64,000 nucleotides of DNA from Muricea muricata (lineage: Eukaryota > Cnidaria > Anthozoa > Malacalcyonacea > Plexauridae). The number at the start of each line of letters is the position of its first letter. The stretch's first letter is position 1. Location: the NCBI GenBank assembly GCA_963855995.1, contig OY979725.1, forward strand, positions 6,086,118 through 6,150,117, given 5' to 3'. Position numbers and translations under genes: made by a program. Under the pieces are notes generated by a model, which had not been told where the DNA came from, ran no database searches, and saw only the letters and a list, made by a program, of their open reading frames with translations. Of the stretch, positions 1-10,337 are shown piece by piece.

Positions 1-332
1 ATCAAAATCGCGTTTTAAGCGTTCTAGAAGCGAGTTGAGCGTAAAACATGCTCAAATCACGAACTAAAAATTGCCGTCCTAAATCGATCACGGCGACGTT
101 TTAGAGCTTAAAATGGTGTTTTCAGTGCTAAAGTGAACGAGCTGAGCGCAATGATGTACTACAATCACGGACCTAAAAGAGACCTTCTAAATGGAAATTG
201 CTAAACTTAGCAAGTCGGGAATCATGTTCTCGGCGCTCAACCTATCGAGATGAGCGAAATAACATGTTGAAATGACAAACCTATAACTTTTTTGTAAATT
301 TAAAAAAACGATCTTAGAACCATCAAAATCGC

Positions 333-439
333 GTTTTAAGCGTTCTAGAAGCGATTTGAGCGTAAAAACATGCTCAAATCACGAACTAAAAATTGCCGTC
401 CTAAATCGATCACGGCGACGTTTTAGAGCTTAAAATGGT
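333..439 (+). repeat. Subunit A (first 107-bp third of the monomer)
   Basis: Starts at GTTTTAAGCG. Aligned by eye with subunits B and C, it shares GTTTT at position 1, a CGAnnTGAGCG box about 20-30 bases in, a CATG-like stretch and an A-rich run. It is the most CpG-dense third (about 11 CpG in ~107 bp). It carries TTCTAGAA and a perfect 9-bp dyad that B and C lack. Confidence 0.9.
353..380. repeat. Perfect 9-bp inverted repeat (dyad) in subunit A
   Basis: GATTTGAGC at 353-361 and GCTCAAATC at 372-380 are exact reverse complements around a 10-base spacer (362-371). The element recurs at the same place in most monomers that read GCGATTTGAGCG and ATGCTCAAATC. In types f (ACATATTC) and g/k/w (ACATGTTC) the right arm is altered but TCAAATC still pairs with GATTTGA. 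In types a, l and l2 (GCGAGTTGAG, spacer 9 bases) the perfect arms shrink to TTGAGC/GCTCAA. It could be a site for a dimeric DNA-binding protein or could extrude as a hairpin; both are inference. Confidence 0.85.
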
Positions 440-546
440 GTTTTAAGTGCTAAAGTGAACGATTGAGCGCAATGATCTACTGCAATCACGGACCTAAAAG
501 AGACCTTCTAAATGGAAATTGCCGAACTTAGCAAGTCGGGAATCAT
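440..546 (+). repeat. Subunit B (second 107-bp third of the monomer)
   Basis: Starts at the GTTTT 107 bp after that of subunit A. The aligned core GAGTTGAGCGCAATGATG matches subunit A GATTTGAGCGTAAAAACATG. CAATCACGGACCTAAAA matches AAATCACGAACTAAAA, and CCTTCTAAAT matches CGTCCTAAAT. These matches in order and spacing show common descent by internal triplication. Confidence 0.9.
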
Positions 547-653
547 GTTTTTGGTGCTCACACTATCGAGATGAGCGAAATAACATGTTGAAATGAGAAA
601 CCTATAACTTGCTTGTAAACTAAAAAAAACGATCTTAGAGCCATCAAAATCGC
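547..653 (+). repeat. Subunit C (third 107-bp third of the monomer)
   Basis: Starts at the GTTTT 107 bp after that of subunit B. Its core GAGATGAGCGAAATAACATG aligns with the TGAGCG cores of A and B, and GAAACCTATAACTTG aligns with the ACGGACCTAAAA region. It is the most A+T-rich third. It ends in the variable A-rich tract that joins the next monomer. Most length differences between monomers lie in this subunit. Confidence 0.88.
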
Positions 654-983
654 GTTTTAAGCGTTCTAGAAGCGATTTGAGCGTAAAAACATGCTCAAAT
701 CACGAACTAAAAATTACCGTCTTAAATCGATCACAGCGACGTTTTAAGGCTTAAAACGGTGTTTTCAGTGATAAAGTGAACGAGTTGAGCGCAATGATGT
801 ACTGCAATCACGGACCTAAAAGAGACCTTCTAAATGGAAATTGCAGAACTTAGCAAGTCGGGAATCATGTTTTCGGCACTCAAACCATCGAGATGAGCGA
901 AATAAAAAACCTATAACTTGTTTAAATAAGAAATAAGAAACCTATAACTTGCTTGTAAACGGAAAAGAAACGATCTTAGAACC
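643..983 (+). repeat. Expanded 341-bp monomer (type c)
   Basis: Subunit C reads GAGCGAAATAAAAAACCTAT, then AACTTGTTTAAATAAG, then AAATAAGAAACCTATAAC. The stretch AAACCTATAACTTG is therefore present twice and ACATGTTGAAATG is lost, a net gain of about 20 bp. It is preceded by TTCGGCACTC and followed by a CGGAAAAG tail. Confidence 0.9.
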
Positions 984-1628
984 ATCGAAATCGCGTTTTA
1001 AGCGTTCTAGAAGCGATTTGAGCGTAAACACATGCTCAAATCACGAACTAAAAATTACCGTCTTAAATCGATCAGGTTAACGTTTTAGAGCTGAAAATGG
1101 TGTTTTCAGTGCTAAAGTGAACGAGTTGAGCGCAAAGATGTACTGCAATCACGGACCTAAAAGAGACCTTCTAAATGGAAATTGCCGAACTTAGCAAGTC
1201 GGGAATCATGTTTTTGGAGCTCACACCATCAAGATGAGCGAAATAACATGTTGAAATGAGAAACCTATAACTTGCTTGTAAACTAAAAAAAACGATCTTA
1301 GAACCATCAAAATCGCGTTTTAAGCGTTCTAGAAGCGATTTGAGCGTAAAAACATGCTCAAATAACGAACTAAAAATTACCGTCTCAAATCGATCACAGC
1401 GACGTTTTAAGGCTTAAAATGGTGTTTTCAGTGATAAAGTGAACGAGTTGAGCGCAATGATGTACTGCAATCACGGACCTAAAAGAGATCTTCTAAATGG
1501 AAATTGCAGAACTTAGCAAGTCGGGATTCATGTTTTCGGCGCTCAAACCATCGAGATGAGCGAAATAACATGTTGAAATGAGAAACCTATAACTTGCTTG
1601 TAAACTGAAAAGAAACGATCTTAAAACC

Positions 1629-4600
1629 ATCAAAATCGCGTTTTAAGCGTTCTAGAAGCGATTTGAGCGTAAAAACATATTCAAATCACGAACTAAAAAT
1701 TACCGTCTTAAATCGATCACGGCGACGTTTTAGAGCTTAAAATGGTGTTTTCAGTGCTAAAGTGAAAAAGTTGAGCGCAATAATCTACTGCAATCACGGA
1801 CCTAAAAGAGACCTTCTAAATGGAAATTGCAGAACTTAGAAAGTCGGGAATCATGTTTTCGGCGCTAAAACCATCGAGATGAGCGAAATAGCATGTTGAA
1901 ATGAGAAACCTATAACTTGATTGTAAACTGAAAAGAAACGATCTTAGAACCATCAAAATCGCGTTTTAAGCGTTCTAGAAGCGATTTGAGCGTAAAAACA
2001 TGTTCAAATCACGAACTAAAAATTACCGTCTTAAATCGATCACGGCGACGTTTTAGAGCTTAAAATGGTGTATTTCAGTGCTAAAGTGAACGAGTTGAGC
2101 GCAATGATGTACTGCAATCACGGACCTAAAAGAGACCTTCTAAATGGAAATTGCAGAACTTAGCAAGTCGGGAATCATGTTTTCGGCGCTAAAACCATCG
2201 AGATGAGCGAAATAACATGTTGAAATGAGAAACCTATAACTTGCTTGTAAACTAAAAAAAACGATCTTAGAACCATCAAAATCGCGTTTTAAGCGTTCTA
2301 GAAGCGATTTCAGCGTAAAAAAATGCTCAAATCACGAACTAAAAATTACCGTCTTAAATCGATCACAGCGACGTTTTAAGGCTTAAAATGGTGTTTTCAG
2401 TGATAAAGTGAACGAGTTGAGCGCAATGATGTACTGCAATCACGGACCTAAAAGAGACCTTCTAAATGGAAATTGCAGAACTTAGCAAGTCGGGAATCAT
2501 GTTTTCGGCGCTCACACCATCGAGATGAGCGAAATAACATGTTGAAATGAGAAACCTATAACTTGCTTGTAAACTAAAAAGAAACGATCTTAGAACCATC
2601 AAAATCGCGTTTTAAGCGTTCTAGAAGCGATTTGAGCGTAAAAACATGCTCAAATCACGAACTAAAAATTGCCGTCCTAAATCGATCACGGCGACGTGTA
2701 AGAGCTTAAAATGGTGTTTTCAGTGCTAAAGTGAACGAGTTGAGCGCAATGATGTACTGCAATCACGGACCTAAAAGAGATCTTCTAAATGGAAATTGCA
2801 GAACTTAGCTAGTCGGGAATCATGTTTTCGGCGCTCAAACCATCGAGATGAGCGAAATAACATGTTGAAATGAGAAACCTATAACTTGCTTGTAAACTGA
2901 AAAGAAACGATCTTAAAACCATCAAAATCGCGTTTTAAGCGTTCTAGAAGCGATTTGAGCGTAAAAACATATTCAAATCACGAACTAAAAATTACCGTCT
3001 TAAATCGATCACGGCGACGTTTTAGAGCTTAAAATGGTGTTTTCAGTGCTAAAGTGAACGAGTTGAGCGCAATAATCTACTGCAATCACGGACCTAAAAG
3101 AGACCTTCTAAATGGAAATTGCAGAACTTAGCAAGTCGGGAATCATGTTTTCGGCGCTAAAACCATCGAGATGAGCGAAATAGCATGTTGAAATGAGAAA
3201 CCTATAACTTGATTGTAAACTGAAAAGAAACGATCTTAGAACCATCAAAATCGCGTTTTAAGCGTTCTAGAAGCGATTTGAGCGTAAAAACATGCTCAAA
3301 TCACGAACTAAAAATTACCGTCTTAAATCGATCACGGCGACGTTTTAGAGCTTAAAATGGAGTTTTCGGTGCTAAAGTGAACGAGTTGAGCGCAATGATG
3401 TACTGCAATCACGGACCTAAAAGAGACCTTCTAAATGGAAATTGCAGAACTTAGCAAGTCGGGAATCATGTTTTCGGCGCTCAAACCATCGAGATGAGCG
3501 AAATAACATGTTGAAATGAGAAACCTATAACTTGCTTGTAAACTGAAAAGAAACGATCTTAGAACAATCAAAAGCGCGTTTTAAGCGTTCTAGAAGCGAT
3601 TTGAGCGTAAAAACATGTTCAAATCACGAACTAAAAATTACCGTCTTAAATCGATCACGGCGACGTTTTAGAGCTTAAAATGGTGTTTTCAGCGCTAAAG
3701 TGAACGAGTTGAGCGCAATAATGTACTCCAATCACGGACCTAAAAGAGACCTTCTAAATGGAAATTGCAGAACTTAGCAAGTCGGGAATCATGTTTTCGG
3801 CGCTCAAACCATCGAGATGAGCGAAATAACATATTGAAATGAGAAACCTATAACTTGCTTGTAAATTAAAAAAAACGATCTTAGAACCATCAAAATCGCG
3901 TTTTAAGCTTTTTAGAAGCGAGTTGAGCGTAAAACATGCTCAAATCACAAACTAAAAATTGCCGTCCTAAATCGATCACGGCGACGTTTTAGAGCTTAAA
4001 ATGGTGTTTTCAGTGCTAAAGTGAACGAGTTGAGCGCAATGATGTACTGCAATCACGGACCTAAAAGAGACCTTCTAAATGGAAATTGCCGAACTTAGCA
4101 AGTCGGGAATCATGTTTTCGGCGCTCAAACCATCGAGATGAGCGAAATAACATGTTGAAATGAGAAACCTATAACTTGCTTGTAAACTAAAAAGAAACGA
4201 TCTTAGAACCATCAAAATCGCGTTTTCAACGTTCTAGAAGCGATTTGAGCGTAAAAACATGCTCAAATCACGAACAAAAAATATCCGTCCTAAATCGATC
4301 ACGGCGACGTTTAAGAGCTTAAAATGATGTTTTCAGTGCTAAAGTGAACGAGTTGAGCGCAATGATGTACTGCAATCACGGACCTAAAAGAGACCTTCTA
4401 AATGGAAATTGTAGAACTTAGCAAATCGGGAATCATGTTTTCGGTGCTCACACCATCGAGATGAGCGAAATAACATGTTGAAATGAGAAACCTATAACTT
4501 GCTTGTAGACTAGAGAGAAACGATCTTAGAACCATCAAAATCGCGTTTTAAGCGTTCTAGAAGCGATTTGAGCGTAAAAACATGCTCAAATCACGAACTA

Positions 4601-6144
4601 AAAATTACCGTCTTAAATCGATCACGGCGACGTTTTAGAGCTTAAAATGGTGTTTTCAGTGCTAAAGTGAACGAGTTGAGCGCAATGATGTACTGCATTC
4701 ACGGACCTAAAAGAGACCTTCTAAATGGAAATTGCAGAACTTAGCAAGTCGGGAATCATGTTTTCGGCGCTAAAACCATCGAGATGAGCGAAATAGCATG
4801 TTGAAATGAGAAACCTATAACTTGATTGTAAACTGAAAAGAAGCGATCTTAGAACCATCAAAATCGCGTTTTAAGCGTTCTAGAAGCGATTTGAGCGTAA
4901 AAACATGCTCAAATCACGAACTAAAAATTACCGTCTTAAATCGATCACGGCGACGTTTTAGAGCTTAAAATGGTGTTTTCAGTGCTAAAGTGAACGAGTT
5001 GAGCGCAATGATGTACTGCATTCACGGACCTAAAAGAGACCTTCTAAATGGAAATTGCCGAACTTAGCAAGTCGGGAATCATGTTTTCGGCGCTCAACCT
5101 ATCGAGATGAGCGAAATAACATGTTGAAATGAGAAACCTATAACTTCCTTGTAAATTAAAAAAAACGATCTTAGAACCATCAAAATCGCGTTTAAGCGTT
5201 CTAGAAGCGATTTGAGCGTAAAAACATGCTCAAATCACGAACTAAAAATTGCCGTCCTAAATCGATCACGGCGACGTTTTAGAGCTTAAAATGGTGTTTT
5301 AAGTGCTAAAGTGAACGAGTTGAGCGCAATGATGTACTGCAATCACGGACCTAAAAGAGACCTTCTAAATGGAAATTGCAGAACTTAGCAAATCGGGAAT
5401 CATGTTTTCGGTGCTCACACCATCGTGATGAGCGAAATAACATGTTGAAATGAGAAACCTATAACTTGCTTCTAAACTAAAAAAAACGATCTTAGAACCA
5501 TCAAAATCGCGTTTTAAGCGTTCTAGAAGCGATTTGAGCGTGAAAACATGCTCAAGTCACGAACTAAAAATTGCCGTCCTAAATCAATCACAGCGACGTT
5601 TTAAAGCTTAAAATGGTGTTTTCAGTGTTAAAGTGAACGAGTTGAGCGAAATGATGTACTCCAATCACGGACCTAAAAGAACCTTCTAAATGGAAATTGC
5701 AGAACTTAGCAAGTCGGGAATCATGTTTTCGGCGCTCAAACCATCGAGATGAGCGAAATAACATGTTGAAATGAGAAACCTATAACTTGCTTGTAAACTG
5801 AAAAGAAAGGATCTTAGAACCATCAAAATCGCGTTTTAAGCGTTCTAGAAGCGATTTTAGCGTAAAAACATGTTTAAATCACGAACTAAAAATTACCGTC
5901 TTAAATGGATCACGGCGACGTTTTAGAGCTTAAAATGGTGTTTTCAGTGCTAAAGTGAACGAGTTGAGCGCAATGATGTACTGCATTCACGGACCTAAAA
6001 GAGACCTTCTAAATGGAAATTGCCGAACTTAGCAAGTCGGGAATCATGTTTTCGGCGCTCAACCTATCGAGATGAGCGAAATAACATGTTGAAATGAGAA
6101 ACCTATAACTTGCTTGTAAACTGAAAAGAAACGATCTTAAAACC
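1629..6144 (+). repeat. 14-mer HOR, family A, copy 1 (4516 bp)
   Basis: Fourteen monomers in the order f-g-h-i-f-j-k-l-m-n-o-p-q-r, starting at 1629 and ending before 6145. Markers 4516 bp apart in the next copy include the CAGCG variant of type h (2311 and 6827) and TTTTCAACG of type m (4223 and 8739). Type f (ACATATTC) occurs twice per HOR. Type q lacks two bases (CTAAAAGAACC) and type p has CGTTTAAGCG with one T fewer. Confidence 0.9.
2832..2854. repeat. 6-bp inverted repeat in subunit C
   Basis: CGCTCA (2832-2837) and TGAGCG (2849-2854) are reverse complements with an 11-base spacer. The right arm is the TGAGCG box common to all three subunits. The element recurs in monomers reading GGCGCTCAAACC or GGCGCTCACACC. 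It is lost in types with GGCGCTAAAACC (f, g, n) and weakened in those with GGTGCTCACACC (m, p, s). Confidence 0.75.
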
Positions 6145-9100
6145 ATCAAAATCGCGTTTTAAGCGTTCTAGAAGCGATTTGAGCGTAAAAACATATTCAA
6201 ATCACGAACTAAAAATTACCGTCTTAAATCGATCACGGCGACGTTTTACAGCTTAAAATGGTGTTTTCAGTGCTAAAGTGAACGAGTTGAGCGCAATAAT
6301 CTACTGCAATCACGGACCTAAAAGAGACCTTCTAAATGGAAATTGCAGAACTTAGCAAGTCGGGAATCATGTTTTCGGCGCTAAAACCATCGAGATGAGC
6401 GAAATAGCATGTTGAAATGAGAAACCTATAACTTGATTGTAAACTGAAAAGAAACGATCTTAGAACCATCAAAATCGCGTTTTAAGCGTTCTAGAAGCGA
6501 TTTGAGCGTAAAAACATGTTCAAATCACGAACTAAAAATTACCGTCTTAAATCGATCACGGCGACGTTTTAGAGCTTAAAATGGTGTATTTCAGTGCTAA
6601 AGTGAACGAGTTGAGCGCAATGATGTACTGCAATCACGGACCTAAAAGAGACCTTCTAAATGGAAATTGCAGAACTTAGCAAGTCGGGAATCATGTTTTC
6701 GGCGCTAAAACCATCGAGATGAGCGAAATAACATGTTGAAATGAGAAACCTATAACTTGCTTGTAAACTAAAAAAAACGATCTTAGAACCATCAAAATCG
6801 CGTTTTAAGCGTTCTAGAAGCGATTTCAGCGTAAAAAAATGCTCAAATCACGAACTAAAAATTACCGTCTTAAATCGATCACAGCGACGTTTTAAGGCTT
6901 AAAATGGTGTTTTCAGTGATAAAGTGAACGAGTTGAGCGCAATGATGTACTGCAATCACGGACCTAAAAGAGACCTTCTAAATGGAAATTGCAGAACTTA
7001 GCAAGTCGGGAATCATGTTTTCGGCGCTCACACCATCGAGATGAGCGAAATAACATGTTGAAATGAGAAACCTATAACTTGCTTGTAAACTAAAAAGAAA
7101 CGATCTTAGAACCATCAAAATCGCGTTTTAAGCGTTCTAGAAGCGATTTGAGGGTAAAAACATGCTCAAATCACGAACTAAAAATTGCCGTCCTAAATCG
7201 ATCACGGCGACGTGTAAGAGCTTAAAATGGTGTTTTCAGTGCTAAAGTGAACGAGTTGAGCGCAATGATGTACTGCAATCACGGACCTAAAAGAGATCTT
7301 CTAAATGGAAATTGCAGAACTTAGCTAGTCGGGAATCATGTTTTCGGCGCTCAAACCATCGAGATGAGCGAAATAACATGTTGAAATGAGAAACCTATAA
7401 CTTGCTTGTAAACTGAAAAGAAACGATCTTAAAACCATCAAAATCGCGTTTTAAGCGTTCTAGAAGCGATTTGAGCGTAAAAACATATTCAAATCACGAA
7501 CTAAAAATTACCGTCTTAAATCGATCACGGCGACGTTTTAGAGCTTAAAATGGTGTTTTCAGTGCTAAAGTGAACGAGTTGAGCGCAATAATCTACTGCA
7601 ATCACGGACCTAAAAGAGACCTTCTAAATGGAAATTGCAGAACTTAGCAAGTCGGGAATCATGTTTTCGGCGCTAAAACCATCGAGATGAGCGAAATAGC
7701 ATGTTGAAATGAGAAACCTATAACTTGATTGTAAACTGAAAAGAAACGATCTTAGAACCATCAAAATCGCGTTTTAAGCGTTCTAGAAGCGATTTGAGCG
7801 TAAAAACATGCTCAAATCACGAACTAAAAATTACCGTCTTAAATCGATCACGGCGACGTTTTAGAGCTTAAAATGGAGTTTTCGGTGCTAAAGTGAACGA
7901 GTTGAGCGCAATGATGTACTGCAATCACGGACCTAAAAGAGACCTTCTAAATGGAAATTGCAGAACTTAGCAAGTCGGGAATCATGTTTTCGGCGCTCAA
8001 ACCATCGAGATGAGCGAAATAACATGTTGAAATGAGAAACCTATAACTTGCTTGTAAACTGAAAAGAAACGATCTTAGAACAATCAAAAGCGCGTTTTAA
8101 GCGTTCTAGAAGCGATTTGAGCGTAAAAACATGTTCAAATCACGAACTAAAAATTACCGTCTTAAATCGATCACGGCGACGTTTTAGAGCTTAAAATGGT
8201 GTTTTCAGTGCTAAAGTGAACGAGTTGAGCGCAATAATGTACTCCAATCACGGACCTAAAAGAGACCTTCTAAATGGAAATTGCAGAACTTAGCAAGTCG
8301 GGAATCATGTTTTCGGCGCTCAAACCATCGAGATGAGCGAAATAACATATTGAAATGAGAAACCTATAACTTGCTTGTAAATTAAAAAAAACGATCTTAG
8401 AACCATCAAAATCGCGTTTTAAGCATTTTAGAAGCGAGTTGAGCGTAAAACATGCTCAAATCACAAACTAAAAATTACCGTCCTAAATCGATCACGGCGA
8501 CGTTTTAGAGCTTAAAATGGTGTTTTCAGTGCTAAAGTGAACGAGTTGAGCGCAATGATGTACTGCAATCACGGACCTAAAAGAGACCTTCTAAATGGAA
8601 ATTGCCGAACTTAGCAAGTCGGGAATCATGTTTTCGGCGCTCAAACCATCGAGATGAGCGAAATAACATGTTGAAATGAGAAACCTATAACTTGCTTGTA
8701 AACTAAAAAGAAACGATCTTAGAACCATCAAAATCGCGTTTTCAACGTTCTAGAAGCGATTTGAGCGTAAAAACATGCTCAAATCACGAACAAAAAATAT
8801 CCGTCCTAAATCGATCACGGCGACGTTTAAGAGCTTAAAATGATGTTTTCAGTGCTAAAGTGAACGAGTTGAGCGCAATGATGTACTGCAATCACGGACC
8901 TAAAAGAGACCTTCTAAATGGAAATTGTAGAACTTAGCAAATCGGGAATCATGTTTTCGGTGCTCACACCATCGAGATGAGCGAAATAACATGTTGAAAT
9001 GAGAAACCTATAACTTGCTTGTAGACTAGAGAGAAACGATCTTAGAACCATCAAAATCGTGTTTTAAGCGTTCTAGAAGCGATTTGAGCGTAAAAACATG

Positions 9101-10337
9101 CTCAAATCACGAACTAAAAATTACCGTCTTAAATCGATCACGGCGACGTTTTAGAGCTTAAAATGGTGTTTTCAGTGCTAAAGTGAACGAGTTGAGCGCA
9201 ATGATGTACTGCATTCACGGACCTAAAAGAGACCTTCTAAATGGAAATTGCCGAACTTAGCAAGTCGGGAATCATGTTTTCGGCGCTCAACCTATCGAGA
9301 TGACCGAAATAACATGTTGAAATGAGAAACCTATAACTTCCTTGTAAATTAAAAAAAACGATCTTAGAACCATCAAAATCGCGTTTAAGCGTTCTAGAAG
9401 CGATTTGAGCGTAAAAACATGCTCAAATCACGAACTAAAAATTGCCGTCCTAAATCGATCACGGCGACGTTTTAGAGTTAAAAATGGTGTTTTAAGTGCT
9501 AAAGTGAACGAGTTGAGCGCAATGATGTACTGCAATCACGGACCTAAAAGAGACCTTCTAAATGGAAATTGCAGAACTTAGCAAATCGGGAATCATGTTT
9601 TCGGTGCTCACACCATCGAGATGAGCGAAATAACATGTTGAAATGAGAAACCTATAACTTGCTTCTAAACTAAAAAAAACGATCTTAGAACCATCAAAAT
9701 CGCGTTTTAAGCGTTCTAGAAGCGATTTGAGCGTAAAAACATGCTCAAGTCACGAACTAAAAATTGCCGTCCTAAATCAATCACAGCGACGTTTTAAAGC
9801 TTAAAATGGTGTTTTCAGTGTTAAAGTGAACGAGTTGAGCGAAATGATGTACTCCAATCACGGACCTAAAAGAACCTTCTAAATGGAAATTGCAGAACTT
9901 AGCAAGTCGGGAATCATGTTTTCGGCGCTCAAACCATCGAGATGAGCGAAATAACATGTTGAAATGAGAAACCTATAACTTGCTTGTAAACTGAAAAGAA
10001 AGGATCTTAGAACCATCAAAATCGCGTTTTAAGCGTTCTAGAAGCGATTTGAGCGTAAAAACATGTTTAAATCACGAACTAAAAATTACCGTCTTAAATG
10101 GATCACGGCGACGTTTTAGAGCTTAAAATGGTGTTTTCAGTGCTAAAGTGAACGAGTTGAGCGCAATGATGTACTGCATTCACGGACCTAAAAGAGACCT
10201 TCTAAATGGAAATTGCCGAACTTAGCAAGTCGGGAATCATGTTTTCGGCGCTCAACCTATCGAGATGAGCGAAATAACATGATGAAATGAGAAACCTATA
10301 ACTTGCTTGTAAACTGAAAAGAAACGATCTTAAAACC
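6145..10337 (+). repeat. 13-mer HOR, family A, copy 2 (4193 bp)
   Basis: Same order as the preceding copy, f-g-h-i-f-j-k-l-m-o-p-q-r, but type n (TGCATTC with GGCGCTAAAACC) is missing. The monomer at 9050 goes straight from an n/o-like front to the type-o end (TTGCCG, CTCAACCTATC, CTTCCTTG). Up to that point the copy is nearly identical to copy 1, which implies recent duplication followed by loss of one monomer. Confidence 0.88.

Larger units (their letters stand above)
322..642 (+). repeat. Representative 321-bp monomer (type b)
   Basis: This is a reference copy of the unit. It begins at ATCAAAATCGCG and ends just before the next copy at 643. It contains an XbaI-type TCTAGA and a ClaI-type ATCGAT, both of which recur in almost every monomer. 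Type b is marked by GTTTTAAGTGC, AACGATTGAG (one base shorter than the usual AACGAGTTGAG), TTTTTGGTGCTCACACTATC and the tail CTTAGAGCC. Other type-b copies lie at 29721, 40702 and 50060. The A-rich tail before the next monomer varies between types: CTAAAAAAAACG, CTGAAAAGAAACG, CTAGAGAGAAACG, CGGAAAAGAAACG, AATTTAAAAAAACG. Confidence 0.95.
1..1628 (+). repeat. HOR segment a-b-c-d-e (left edge)
   Basis: Five monomers starting at 1, 322, 643, 984 and 1306. Type a is marked by GAGCTGAG, TTGCTAAAC and GTTCTCGG. Type c is a 341-bp expanded monomer. Type d has TAAACACATGC and CAGGTTAACG. Type e has CAAATAACG and GGGATTCATG. The same five types in the same order start at 49738, which ties the left edge of the window to the right-hand part. 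Confidence 0.88.

Noticed and set aside
520-545. CENP-B box (nTTCGnnnnAnnCGGGn) around GCAAGTCGGGA
   Set aside because: Only the AnnCGGG half fits; the required TTCG is absent at the right spacing. The variant ACTTCGCAAGTCGGG near 52866 has TTCG but at the wrong distance.
601-612. TATA box in CCTATAACTTG
   Set aside because: It occurs in every monomer as part of the satellite, with no downstream gene or conserved initiator.
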